The translations under genes and the position numbers were made by a program. A DNA stretch of 61,202 nucleotides from an uncultured Clostridia bacterium (lineage in GTDB: Bacteria; Bacillota; Clostridia; Christensenellales; Borkfalkiaceae), in contig CALVHH010000010.1 of the NCBI GenBank assembly GCA_944327465.1, forward strand, positions 1-61,202, read 5' to 3'. Below the pieces are notes generated by a model, which saw only the letters and a program-made list of their open reading frames with translations, searched no databases and was not told the DNA's origin. This document shows positions 7,027-15,132 of the stretch, piece by piece; positions within the stretch are counted from its first letter, which is position 1; every line of letters begins with the position of its first letter.

Positions 7027-9252
7027 ATGTTAAAGCTTATAAAGGGCGGAGTATATTACACCGGCGGCAGACTGATAAAGGAAAACGTGGCGTTCATGCG
7101 CGAAGAGCAAAAGAAAGCTGCCGTTAAGGGCACGCTGGCTTACCGCATTTTAAAGGCGCACAACGTCGGCGACGACGAGCATTTAAAGCTCAGGTTCGAT
7201 GCCCTCGCATCGCACGATATAACTTACGTCGGAATAATCCAGACGGCAAAGGCGTCCGGGCTGGAGCGTTTTCCCGTGCCCTATACCCTTACAAACTGTC
7301 ACAACTCGCTGTGCGCCGTGGGCGGGACCATAAACGAGGACGACCACGTCTTCGGTCTGTCGGCGGCAAAAAAGTACGGCGGCAACTTTGTTCCGCCCCA
7401 TCTCGCCGTCATTCATCAGTACATGCGCGAAATGGAGTCGGGCTGCGGCAAGATGATACTCGGCTCCGACAGTCACACCCGCTACGGCGCCCTCGGCACC
7501 ATGGCTGTGGGCGAAGGCGGCCCCGAGCTCGTAAAGCAGCTCCTCGGTCAGACTTACGACGTGGCGCGCCCCAAAGTCATCGCCGTGTATTTAAAGGGCA
7601 GGCTCAAAAAGGGAGTGGGCCCCCACGACGTGGCAATCGCATTGGTGGGCGCCACGTTCAAAAAGGGCTTCGTCAAGAACTGCGTGCTCGAATTCATAGG
7701 TCCCGGCATAGCCAACCTCTCCATGGACTACCGCTGCGGCATAGACGTCATGACCACCGAAACGGCGTGCCTCACATCCATCTGGGAGACCGACTCCGTC
7801 ACCGAAGAATATTTCAGGCTGCACGGCAGGCAGGAAGCTTACAAGCTTCTCCGTCCCGCCGACCCCGCATACTACGACGGCGCCGTCGTCATCGACCTCT
7901 CCCGCGTCGAGCCGATGATAGCTCTTCCCTTCCATCCATCCAACGCATACACCGTCAAAGAGGTCATCCAAAACGCCCGCGACATCCTCGGCGAGGTGGA
8001 GGAGGCGGGCAACCGCCTCAAGGGCGAGGGCAAACCCTTTAAACTGCTCGATAAAGTCACTCCCGAAGGTATACGCGTCAGCCAAGGAATAATCGCCGGC
8101 TGCGCGGGCGGCACTTACGAAAATATTGCCGAAAGTGCCGAAATACTCCGCGGCAAAAGCTGCGGCTTCGATGAATTTTCGCTCTCGGTCTATCCACAGA
8201 GCCAGCCCGTGTTCAAATGCCTCGCCGATAACGGCTATGTGTCGGCGCTCATGGACAGCGGCGCAATAGTAAAGACGGCGTTCTGCGGTCCCTGCTTCGG
8301 GGCGGGCGACACCCCCGCCGACAACGCCTTCTCCATACGCCACACTACGCGCAACTTCGAAAACAGGGAGGGTTCAAAGCTCGGCGAACATCAGCTCTCT
8401 GCGGTGGCGCTTATGGACGCCCGCTCTATAGCCGCAACGGCTGCAAACGGCGGCATACTCACGCCCGGCACCGAGGCGCAGTATATCAAAAAGGTCAAAA
8501 AGTATTATTTTGACGGCGCCATATACGACAACCGCGTCTATCGCGGCGCACTCCGACCCCAAGCGGACGCCGAGCTCGTCTATGGCAACAATATAGCCGA
8601 CTGGCCCGAACAGATAGAAATGGCGCATAATTTGCTCATAAAAGTCGTTTCTGTCATCTCCGACCCCGTGACCACCACCGATGAGCTCATCCCCTCGGGC
8701 GAAACTTCATCCTACCGCTCCAACCCCTTAAGGCTTGCCGAGTTCGCCCTTTCAAGAAAGGACCCCGCCTACGTCGGCAGGGCAAAGGAAGTCAGGGCGG
8801 CAGAGGAGGCAAGGAGGTCCCAAGGCGCTCTTCCCGAAGAAGTCCTTGCCGAAGTCGGCATAGCAATTGCGCCCGACACCATGTTCGGCAGCTGCGTCGT
8901 CGCCAAAAAGCCGGGCGACGGCTCTGCGCGCGAACAGGCTGCCTCCTGCCAGCGCGTTCTCGGCGGCGTGGCAAACATCGCATTGGAGTACGCCACAAAG
9001 CGCTACCGCTCCAACCTCATCAACTGGGGCATGCTGCCCTTTGTTTCAAAGACGTTCGAATACAGACCGGGCGACTATGTCTATATAGAAAATATCAGGG
9101 AATACGTCTCGGGTGACGATGTCGCGATACCCGCCAAACTCGTGTCCTCGGGCAAGGTCAAAAATATTTACCTCTCTCTGGGTTCGCTCACCGAAGAGGA
9201 GAAAAAGATACTGCTTTCGGGCTGTCTCATAAATTACAATAAAGTAAAATGA
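7027..9252 (+). CDS. Aconitase-family hydratase (YbhJ-like)
   Basis: A 741-residue member of the aconitase superfamily, iron-sulfur hydro-lyases. Cluster-ligand cysteines are visible at GCAGG (Cys359) and FCGPC (Cys420 and Cys423). GSDSHTRYGALGTMAVGEGG (about 141-160) is the substrate-binding segment, and the C-terminal swivel domain contains MFGSCVVAKKPGDGSAREQ (about 618-636). It does not look like citrate-cycle AcnA/AcnB or LeuC; the closest match in my memory is the uncharacterised hydratase group of E. coli YbhJ, so the substrate is unknown. It is translationally coupled to a TraX-like membrane protein through an ATGA overlap. Confidence 0.85.
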   Translation: MLKLIKGGVYYTGGRLIKENVAFMREEQKKAAVKGTLAYRILKAHNVGDDEHLKLRFDALASHDITYVGIIQTAKASGLERFPVPYTLTNCHNSLCAVGGTINEDDHVFGLSAAKKYGGNFVPPHLAVIHQYMREMESGCGKMILGSDSHTRYGALGTMAVGEGGPELVKQLLGQTYDVARPKVIAVYLKGRLKKGVGPHDVAIALVGATFKKGFVKNCVLEFIGPGIANLSMDYRCGIDVMTTETACLTSIWETDSVTEEYFRLHGRQEAYKLLRPADPAYYDGAVVIDLSRVEPMIALPFHPSNAYTVKEVIQNARDILGEVEEAGNRLKGEGKPFKLLDKVTPEGIRVSQGIIAGCAGGTYENIAESAEILRGKSCGFDEFSLSVYPQSQPVFKCLADNGYVSALMDSGAIVKTAFCGPCFGAGDTPADNAFSIRHTTRNFENREGSKLGEHQLSAVALMDARSIAATAANGGILTPGTEAQYIKKVKKYYFDGAIYDNRVYRGALRPQADAELVYGNNIADWPEQIEMAHNLLIKVVSVISDPVTTTDELIPSGETSSYRSNPLRLAEFALSRKDPAYVGRAKEVRAAEEARRSQGALPEEVLAEVGIAIAPDTMFGSCVVAKKPGDGSAREQAASCQRVLGGVANIALEYATKRYRSNLINWGMLPFVSKTFEYRPGDYVYIENIREYVSGDDVAIPAKLVSSGKVKNIYLSLGSLTEEEKKILLSGCLINYNKVK

Positions 9253-10007
9253 ATATAAAATTCATAAACGGCAACGGCATAAAACTGCTCGCTGCCGTTT
9301 TAATGCTCATAGACCATATCGGCATGTTCTTTTTTCCCTCGGCGGCGTGGCTCAGGTGTATAGGAAGGATTTCCTTACCGCTCTTTGCCTACATGCTGTC
9401 CGAAGGCTGCCGCTACACAAAGAACAAGCTCGCGCACGTTGCGCTGCTCGCTGCGTCGGCGGCAGTCTGCCAGGCGGTCTATTATATAGTCAACGGCACG
9501 CTCGAAATGTGCATACTCGTCACTTTCACGCTGTCCACGCTCAATATCTATGCAATGCAGCACTTCAAGCGCTGTGCGCTGTCGGATGAAGGCGGCGTGC
9601 GCGTCGCCTCTTCGGGCTGCGTGTTCATATGTATGGTTTTCCTTACATTGTACCTGAACAGCATCGATACCGTCTTCGGCGTGCCCTTCCGCATCGAATA
9701 CGGATTCTGGGGCTGTATGCTGCCGGTGTTTGCTTCGGCGTTCGATTTTTATAAAATGGACGCGGGCGCGCTTGCCGCGCTCGATTGTCACGCGGCAAGG
9801 CTTGCGTGCTTCTTTGCGGGCATGTTCATGCTCGCCCTCACGCACCACATATTCCGCGGCAATCTGTTGCAGTGGTTTTCGCTGTTGGCGGTCATTCCGC
9901 TCATGTGCTACAACGGCAGCCGCGGCAGGCTCAACTTAAAGTATTTCTTTTACATATTTTACCCCGCGCACATCTCGCTGTTTTATATAATAAGCTGTCT
10001 TATATGA
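9249..10007 (+). CDS. TraX family membrane protein (putative acetyltransferase-like)
   Basis: A 252-residue polytopic membrane protein with about seven hydrophobic segments. The N-terminal signature (GNGIKLLAAVLMLIDHIGMF, then RISLPLFAYMLSEG about 37-50) is that of the TraX family. E. coli F-plasmid TraX N-acetylates pilin, but chromosomal Firmicute homologues are common and not tied to conjugation; no other transfer gene is nearby. The ATG overlaps the hydratase stop codon (ATGA, 9249-9252). Function here is unknown. A perfect terminator follows within a nucleotide of the stop. Confidence 0.82.
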   Translation: MNIKFINGNGIKLLAAVLMLIDHIGMFFFPSAAWLRCIGRISLPLFAYMLSEGCRYTKNKLAHVALLAASAAVCQAVYYIVNGTLEMCILVTFTLSTLNIYAMQHFKRCALSDEGGVRVASSGCVFICMVFLTLYLNSIDTVFGVPFRIEYGFWGCMLPVFASAFDFYKMDAGALAALDCHAARLACFFAGMFMLALTHHIFRGNLLQWFSLLAVIPLMCYNGSRGRLNLKYFFYIFYPAHISLFYIISCLI

Positions 10008-10047
10008 GCGCAAAAACCGCGCCGCTGCCGCGGCGCGGTTTTTGCGC
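10008..10047 (+). terminator. Bidirectional intrinsic terminator
   Basis: An 18-bp perfect inverted repeat (10008-10025 with 10030-10047) with a TGCC loop and A/T-rich outer stem (AAAAA/TTTTT). It separates the convergent traX-like gene and the minus-strand lipoprotein gene and can serve both. Confidence 0.85.
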
Positions 10048-10052
10048 ATTGG

Positions 10053-10310
10053 TCATCTTAACGGCGGCATGAATTCGGGTACGCCGCCGTCGTCGGGGCG
10101 GGGCGGAGGTATGCGCCGCTTGGGTCTCTTTGCGTGCGGGCATCTGTGCTCTATGTCGTGTCCGCCGTCGTTTTCGCGCTGCTGCACAATGTCTGTGCCG
10201 CGGTCGTCGCCAAGGTTCTGACCGCCGCCCGTCTGTCCGTCGCTGCAGGCGCTCGCCGCGGTCATCGTCAGCGCCGCGGCAATAATCATAGCTATCTTTG
10301 TCGCTTTCAT
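10053..10310 (-). CDS. Small putative lipoprotein
   Basis: An 85-residue product starting MKATKIAM with a hydrophobic segment (about 6-20) that ends in ASAC (Cys about 22), a plausible lipobox. The remainder is polar and rich in Gly, Asp, Pro and Arg with no recognised domain. The chosen ATG (10310) gives a well-formed signal peptide; a longer open frame upstream lacks one. No convincing ribosome-binding site is seen, and the downstream terminator is shared with the convergent gene. I cannot assign a function. Confidence 0.5.
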   Translation of the reverse strand: MKATKIAMIIAAALTMTAASACSDGQTGGGQNLGDDRGTDIVQQRENDGGHDIEHRCPHAKRPKRRIPPPRPDDGGVPEFMPPLR

Positions 10311-10501
10311 GAAATAAGTTTGTGCAATAACGCCGCCGATATGCAAATTGCTTGCCTTTGCGGCGGCAATGTGGTAAATTATTTGTGCCTGAATTCAAAG
10401 GTCCGCCTGAGAACTAAGGGATGAACGTGAATTTTTTTGCCTTCCCGCGTTGCGGGCGGGCAGTCTTGTTCTCTCTCGTCGTCGGCGGGGGAGGTTTTTT
10501 T

Positions 10502-10750
10502 ATGTCGGATAAGCGACTCGCCGTCATTTCGCTCATTGTCGAAGACCGCGCCTGCACCGCGGATATAAATGCGCTGCTCTCGGAGTATGCCGACTGCATA
10601 GTCGGCAGAATGGGCGTGCCGTACAGGCAGAAAAACGTGTCCGTCATCTGCGTCATTGTCGACGCCCCCGCCGAATGTATAAACGGTCTGACGGGCAAGA
10701 TAGGCATGCTCCGCGGCGTGTCGGCTAAAACGTTAATGAGCAAGCTTTAA
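10502..10750 (+). CDS. TM1266-type iron-only hydrogenase system regulator
   Basis: An 82-residue ACT/ferredoxin-fold protein. The pattern LAVISLIVEDRA, then ALLSEYADCIVGRMGVPYR (about 21-39) and the C-terminal LTGKIGMLRGVSAKTLMS match the family annotated as putative regulators of iron-only hydrogenase systems, normally beside the hydEFG maturation genes. None of those genes is in the window. GGGGGAGG lies 7 nt before the ATG at 10502; the frame is open 27 codons upstream, but that part has no family similarity. It precedes an ABC importer by 70 nt. What it senses here is unknown. Confidence 0.8.
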   Translation: MSDKRLAVISLIVEDRACTADINALLSEYADCIVGRMGVPYRQKNVSVICVIVDAPAECINGLTGKIGMLRGVSAKTLMSKL

Positions 10751-10820
10751 AAGCGTTTGCCGCAGTTAGCGGCAAGATGCATGATTTGGGTAAAATTTAT
10801 CAAACTTTAAGGAGTTTTAT

Positions 10821-11831
10821 ATGAAAAAATTTATATTGCCTGTCGCGGCGGCATGTCTTTCCGCCGCCATATTCGCCCTTTCGGGCTGCGCTCCCCAAAA
10901 GTCGCCTTCGGGCGTATCGCTCATGGGCGTTCAGCCCGCAGACGTCGGGCTGGTATCCGAGTGCGACTATTTTGTCGCCGCCGAACCGGCAGCCACCACC
11001 CGCGTCAATGCGGCGGGGCTTCATTTTGCGGGCGACATACAGCAGCTCTACGGCTCGGAGAACGGTTACCCCCAGGCTGTAGTCGTCGCAAAAAATTCCC
11101 TCATAGTCAACAATCCCCACTTTCTCAAGTCATTCCTCGCCGAAGTGGAGGAGAACGAGGAGTGGCTCAAAACCGCCTCTGCCGAAACCGTCATCTCGGC
11201 GGTGTCTTCCCACCTTCCCGAAGGTACCACGCCCACTTTCAATGCAAAAAATCTTACTTCCGAAGTCATCTCCCGCTGCGGCATACATCTCGTCTATGCC
11301 GCCGACGACAGGGAGAGGGTGGAAAGCTTCCTCAAAGAGATGTCCGATGTCGATGAACAGTCGGTGGGCAAGGTCAAAGACGAGTTCTTCTGCGAAGAGC
11401 TGGGCGACATAGTCAATCCCCCCGCAGATATCTCCGTCTACGCTCCCGACGGCGCACCCGCACTCGCGCTCGCAAAGCTCATGCACGAGGAAAACACATT
11501 CGGTCAGACTTCGGTCAGTTACAACGTCGTGCCCTCTTCCAATATCCAGGCATACGTCACCGGCGAAGATCCCGCCGCGGATATCTGCATACTTCCCCTC
11601 AACGCGGCAAGCAAACTGCTCGGCGACGGCAGCACTTATCAAATGCTCGGCACCGTCACAAACGGCAATTTGTATATCCTTTCCAAGGACGGCGCTTCGG
11701 TGACTACCGAAAACATACGCGAAGAGCTCAACGGCAAGACGATCGGCGTAATACAGCTCAACAACGTGCCCGGGCTCACTTTAAAGATAATACTCGAAAA
11801 ATACGACATCGACTACGAAGTGATAGGCTGA
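10821..11831 (+). CDS. ABC transporter substrate-binding lipoprotein, apparently circularly permuted
   Basis: A 336-residue lipoprotein with signal peptide and lipobox LSGC (Cys23). The order of the two halves is unusual. Residues about 32-195 (from VSLMGVQPADVGLV through NGYPQAVVVAKNSL, HLPEGTTPTFNAKNL to ESFLKEM) match what is normally the C-terminal half of this SsuA/NMT1-like family. Residues about 203-336 (from ISVYAPDGAPALALAKLM through GNLYILSKDG to NNVPGLTLKIILEKY) match what is normally the N-terminal half, directly after the lipobox. Total length equals an unpermuted protein. AAGGAG precedes the ATG; the permease gene follows within 2 nt. Ligand unknown; sulfonate-, taurine- or pyrimidine-like compounds are typical of relatives. 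Confidence 0.82.
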   Translation: MKKFILPVAAACLSAAIFALSGCAPQKSPSGVSLMGVQPADVGLVSECDYFVAAEPAATTRVNAAGLHFAGDIQQLYGSENGYPQAVVVAKNSLIVNNPHFLKSFLAEVEENEEWLKTASAETVISAVSSHLPEGTTPTFNAKNLTSEVISRCGIHLVYAADDRERVESFLKEMSDVDEQSVGKVKDEFFCEELGDIVNPPADISVYAPDGAPALALAKLMHEENTFGQTSVSYNVVPSSNIQAYVTGEDPAADICILPLNAASKLLGDGSTYQMLGTVTNGNLYILSKDGASVTTENIREELNGKTIGVIQLNNVPGLTLKIILEKYDIDYEVIG

Positions 11832-11832
11832 C

Positions 11833-12630
11833 GTGAATTCATTAAAGAGCATTTTAAAGAGCAATGCGCTCTGGACGCTGGCGGCGGCGTGCGTGCTGCT
11901 GCTCGCCTGGCACATTGCCTATGTCTGTATAAAGAACGACTATATCCTGCCGGGGATAGGTTCCACGCTCTCCGCGTTCGCGGCGCTGTTTGTCGATGCG
12001 CATTTCTACGCCGCGCTCGGCTCTACGCTCGCCCGTACTCTCATAAGTTTTGCGCTGTCGTTTGCGACAGGCGGGGCGTTTGCCGCGCTCGCGGCGGTCT
12101 GTCCGCCCTTCAGGGCGGCTTTTGCCTGCGTTATATCCGTCGTGCGCACGCTGCCCACCATGGCAGTAACTTTAATGCTGCTCATCTGGTCTACGCCCGG
12201 AGTGGCGCCCGGCATAGTCGCGGCGCTCGTGCTCGTACCCATGGTGTATTCGCAGTTCGCCGCCGCGATAGAGGGGGTGGACGGCGATCTTTTGGAGATG
12301 GCGCGCGTGTACCGCCTGACGCGTTCGCAGAAACTCAAAAAAATAATCCTGCCGGCGGTCGCGCCCGAAGTGCTCGCGCAGACGGGCGCTTCGCTGTCGC
12401 TCGGGCTCAAAGTCATGGTCTCGGCAGAAGTGCTCTGCTACACGCTGTCCAGCTTCGGCGGCATGATGCAGCAGGCGCGGCTGTATTCCGAAATGCCCCG
12501 CTTTGCCGCGCTCACGCTGTGCTGCATACTCATAGGGCTCGCGCTCGAGCTTGTCTCGCTCGGCATAAAGAACGCCGCCACGGCGTGGCGGAAGGGGGGT
12601 GACGGGTATGTACGTAAGGCACATAAGTAA
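11833..12630 (+). CDS. ABC transporter permease, SsuC/TauC-like
   Basis: A 265-residue inner-membrane permease with five to six hydrophobic segments. The cytoplasmic EAA-type loop (about 153-185: EMARVYRLTRSQKLKKIILP followed by a short helix) contacts the ATPase. It belongs to the binding-protein-dependent permease family used for sulfonates, taurine and thiamine precursors. The start is a GTG one base after the binding-protein stop; no better ATG is found nearby. The 3' end overlaps the ATPase gene by 23 nt, so the three genes form one importer operon. Confidence 0.9.
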   Translation: MNSLKSILKSNALWTLAAACVLLLAWHIAYVCIKNDYILPGIGSTLSAFAALFVDAHFYAALGSTLARTLISFALSFATGGAFAALAAVCPPFRAAFACVISVVRTLPTMAVTLMLLIWSTPGVAPGIVAALVLVPMVYSQFAAAIEGVDGDLLEMARVYRLTRSQKLKKIILPAVAPEVLAQTGASLSLGLKVMVSAEVLCYTLSSFGGMMQQARLYSEMPRFAALTLCCILIGLALELVSLGIKNAATAWRKGGDGYVRKAHK

Positions 12631-13258
12631 AAGTTATCCGGGGCTGCAGGTGCTCAAAGATGTCAGCCTCGATTTCGCGCCCGGCAAAGTCACCTGCATA
12701 CTCGGCGAAAGCGGCGCGGGCAAGACTACGCTTTTGAACATTCTGGCGGGACTGACGGACTGTGAGGGCGAAGTCGGTCGGGAAGAGTGTTCATACATCT
12801 TTCAGCGCCCCAGGCTCGTGCCCAACCTGACGGTATCGGGCAATCTCCGCCTCGTCTGCGGCGAAGAGGAGCGCATAACCGCCATGCTCGAACGCGTCGG
12901 GCTCGCCGACAGGGCGCTCAGCTACCCTACGTCGCTCTCGGGCGGTCAGGCGCAGCGCGTGTCCATCGCACGGGCGTTCCTCTATAAGAGCAGCGCCATC
13001 CTCATGGACGAGCCCTTCTCGTCGCTCGACCTCAGGCTCAGGGCGGACATGATGAAGGCGTTCGGCGAAATACGCGCCCTCGACGGCAGAACGGCTGTTT
13101 TTGTCACTCACGACATCGATGAAGCGCTCTATCTTTCCGACAGGGTGGTGGTGCTCTCGCACGGCGGCATAGTGTTCGACAGTCCCAACGTGCCGCCCCA
13201 AATGTGGGGCGAGGCCGTCCCTCTGCGCCGCAGGCTCATCGACGTGCTCATGGCATAG
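12608..13258 (+). CDS. ABC transporter ATP-binding protein, SsuB/TauB-like
   Basis: A 216-residue ATPase that powers the importer. Walker A GESGAGKTT (33-41), Q-loop YIFQ, signature LSGGQ (110-114), Walker B ILMDEP (about 131-136) and switch histidine THD are all present. The ATG at 12608 follows GGGGGG; an in-frame GTG at 12599 is possible. At 216 residues it is slightly shorter than usual SsuB/TauB (about 240-255), the shortening being around the helical domain. It overlaps the permease gene, and a strong terminator follows. Confidence 0.92.
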   Translation: MYVRHISKSYPGLQVLKDVSLDFAPGKVTCILGESGAGKTTLLNILAGLTDCEGEVGREECSYIFQRPRLVPNLTVSGNLRLVCGEEERITAMLERVGLADRALSYPTSLSGGQAQRVSIARAFLYKSSAILMDEPFSSLDLRLRADMMKAFGEIRALDGRTAVFVTHDIDEALYLSDRVVVLSHGGIVFDSPNVPPQMWGEAVPLRRRLIDVLMA

Positions 13259-13266
13259 CTCAAAAG

Positions 13267-13309
13267 TGCGCCGCCGCGACCGCAAATTGCGGTCGCGGCG
13301 GCGCATTTT
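13267..13309 (+). terminator. Intrinsic terminator of the ABC operon
   Basis: A perfect 19-bp inverted repeat centred at 13286 (13267-13285 with 13287-13305), closing with ATTTTC on the plus strand. Confidence 0.8.
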
Positions 13310-13404
13310 CGTCGGCTGTCCGGCACGTCGCCCGCCAACCTAAAAATTTTGTCGTTCAATTTTCAAAAACCCGCCTCAAACATTTTTATTTTTACGCTAT
13401 GTTG

Positions 13405-13413
13405 TGTTATAAT
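13405..13413 (+). promoter_or_regulatory. Candidate extended -10 promoter reading toward the pur operon
   Basis: TGT followed by TATAAT (13408-13413) with a weak TTTATT at 13385-13390. If active it would transcribe rightward, antisense to the DUF1294-like gene, giving purE a leader of nearly 400 nt. No better purE promoter was seen closer to the gene, but evidence is only the hexamer. Confidence 0.3.
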
Positions 13414-13458
13414 TGCTGTGAGGCGGTAAGATATAGTGTGCCTTTCGGGCACGCCCTT

Positions 13459-13764
13459 TCATCTCAGCGCTACGATGCCCATGCCCGAACGGTATGCCAG
13501 AATAAAGAACCATATGTTCAGCGCGCCTATCACGGGCATAAGTATCATAAACAGCATGTTTTTCAGCTTGAACCGCGTTATGAACATGGCTGCGTATATG
13601 CCAACCGCCCCGCCGAGCAGCGCCGAAAGTATCAGCTTTCCGTCGCCTGAATTCAATTTGCTCTCGTCGGTGAGGTACATGTTTTTCTGTGCGATCAGCA
13701 GCATTACCGCATAAAAATTTATGGCGAGAATGTACACGGTTATCACGATATACACCAATATCAT
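13459..13764 (-). CDS. DUF1294-like small membrane protein
   Basis: A 101-residue membrane protein. Hydrophobic segments lie at about 3-25, 45-62 and 70-92. The central ALLGGAVGIYAAMFITRF and the following KLKNMLFMILMPVI resemble the DUF1294 family (LLGG-x-G...RHKT...F), though the His/Lys signature is diverged. It is the only gene on the minus strand in this stretch and lies divergent to purE with a 45-nt gap. Function unknown. Confidence 0.65.
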   Translation of the reverse strand: MILVYIVITVYILAINFYAVMLLIAQKNMYLTDESKLNSGDGKLILSALLGGAVGIYAAMFITRFKLKNMLFMILMPVIGALNIWFFILAYRSGMGIVALR

Positions 13765-13809
13765 AAATTAAGTATGTCGCAAAAATCTATAAAAATACAG
13801 GAGTGTGTC

Positions 13810-14310
13810 ATGCCTAAAGCAGCAGTATTGATGGGATCCAAGTCAGATATTTCCGTGGTCAAGCCCGCGGTCGCGGTGCTTAAATCAATGGGAGTAGAGG
13901 TGGAAGTGCGCGTCATTTCCGCACACAGAACTCCCGAAGAGGCGCACGACTTTGCCTCGTCCGCCAAGGAGAACGGCATCGAGGTCATAATCTGCGCCGC
14001 AGGCAAGGCGGCGCACCTCGGCGGCGTCGTGGCAGCCTATACCACGCTGCCCGTCATAGGTCTGCCCGTAAAGACGGACATGATGGGCGGGCTGGACAGC
14101 CTTCTGTCCATCGTGCAGATGCCCTCGGGCATACCCGTCGCCACTGTCGGCGTCAACGGCGGTGAAAACGCCGGGCTTTTGGCTGCGCAGATCCTGGGCA
14201 TAAAGTACCCCGCAGTCGCTGCCGAGCTCGCCGAATACAAGCTCAAAATGCGCGAAAAGATAAATGCGGACGATTGCGCCCTTCAGCGCGAACTCAACCA
14301 ACTCATATAA
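13810..14310 (+). CDS. purE: 5-(carboxyamino)imidazole ribonucleotide mutase PurE
   Basis: Purine synthesis: shifts the carboxyl group of N5-CAIR to C4, giving CAIR. The 166-residue length is typical of class I PurE. GSKSD (9-13), SAHRTPE (about 37-43) and GLPV...MPSGIPVATVGVNG segments form the nucleotide and active sites. The start is set at 13810: AGGAG lies 7 nt upstream and the protein then begins MPKAAVLMGSKSD as in relatives; an ATG 36 nt upstream has no ribosome-binding site. It opens the purine operon. No purK is seen in the window, so N5-CAIR must come from elsewhere or from non-enzymatic carboxylation. Confidence 0.95.
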   Translation: MPKAAVLMGSKSDISVVKPAVAVLKSMGVEVEVRVISAHRTPEEAHDFASSAKENGIEVIICAAGKAAHLGGVVAAYTTLPVIGLPVKTDMMGGLDSLLSIVQMPSGIPVATVGVNGGENAGLLAAQILGIKYPAVAAELAEYKLKMREKINADDCALQRELNQLI

Positions 14311-14321
14311 TAAATTTTATG

Positions 14322-14340
14322 CCCGCAGTGCACCTGCGGG
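14322..14340 (+). terminator. Hairpin between purE and purC
   Basis: A 7-bp stem CCCGCAG/CTGCGGG with a short loop, followed by TAATTTG. It could attenuate or process the purE-purC transcript; the T-run is too weak for a confident terminator. Confidence 0.35.
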
Positions 14341-14400
14341 TAATTTGTTTGCCTCAATTTTATTCTAAAAATATATTTTTTACAGGAGAATCTGATCAAT

Positions 14401-15126
14401 ATGGAAAAGAAAGAACAGCTCTATGAAGGCAAGGCAAAAAAGGTATACGCCACCGAAAATCCCGACTACGTCATAGTTTCCTACAAGGACGACGCAACGG
14501 CATTCAACGGTCTCAAAAAGGGCACCATCGCAGGCAAGGGCGTCATCAACAACAAGATGACAAACATGATGATGAAGATGCTCGAAAAGAAGGGCGTTCC
14601 CACCCACTTTGTCGAAGAAATCGACGACCGCAACACCGTCGTCAAAAAGGTGGAGATCGTTCCCCTCGAAGTCATCATAAGGAATGTTGCCGCAGGCAGC
14701 TTTTCCAAGAGGTACGGCGTGCCCGAAGGCACGGCGTTCGCTTCGCCCACTATCGAATTTTCCTATAAGAACGACGACCTCGGCGACCCGCTCATAAACG
14801 ACTATCACGCCCTGGCGCTCAACCTTGCCACCGCCGACGAAATAGCCACTATAAAGAACATGGCTTTTTCCATCAACGACATAATGAAGCAGTTCTTCAA
14901 GCACCTCAACATCGACCTCGTCGACTTCAAGCTCGAATTCGGCAGATTCCACGGTCAGATAGTGCTTGCCGACGAAATATCCCCCGATACCTGCCGCTTC
15001 TGGGAAGCGGGCACCTGGGATACAACTCATCACACCAGCCTCGATAAGGACAGGTTCCGCCGCGACCTCGGCGGTGTAGAGGACGCCTACAACGAGATCT
15101 TCAAGCGCCTTACCGAAGGAGAATAA
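14401..15126 (+). CDS. purC: SAICAR synthase PurC
   Basis: Ligates aspartate to CAIR using ATP. The 241-residue protein begins with the typical [12 protein letters not shown] segment (about 6-17) of the ATP-binding site, followed by [33 protein letters not shown] (about 81-101) and the C-terminal VDFKLEFGR (175-183) and [12 protein letters not shown] (192-203) motifs. AGGAGA precedes the ATG. It is separated from purE by 90 nt containing a small hairpin, and is followed 6 nt later by the PurF-like gene. Confidence 0.96.
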   Translation: MEKKEQLYEGKAKKVYATENPDYVIVSYKDDATAFNGLKKGTIAGKGVINNKMTNMMMKMLEKKGVPTHFVEEIDDRNTVVKKVEIVPLEVIIRNVAAGSFSKRYGVPEGTAFASPTIEFSYKNDDLGDPLINDYHALALNLATADEIATIKNMAFSINDIMKQFFKHLNIDLVDFKLEFGRFHGQIVLADEISPDTCRFWEAGTWDTTHHTSLDKDRFRRDLGGVEDAYNEIFKRLTEGE

Positions 15127-15132
15127 GTCTGC

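Noticed and set aside
9249-10007. TraX as evidence of a conjugative element
   Set aside because: No relaxase, type IV secretion or integrase gene is near, and chromosomal TraX-like proteins are common in Firmicutes.
10331-10440. Possible TPP riboswitch upstream of the TM1266-like gene (CCTGAGAAC and GGATGA strings)
   Set aside because: Only isolated fragments resemble the aptamer; the required second conserved segment and pairing are missing.
13420-13809. Purine or PRPP riboswitch upstream of purE
   Set aside because: I looked for the purine aptamer core and ykkC-type motifs and found none; most of the stretch is coding on the other strand.
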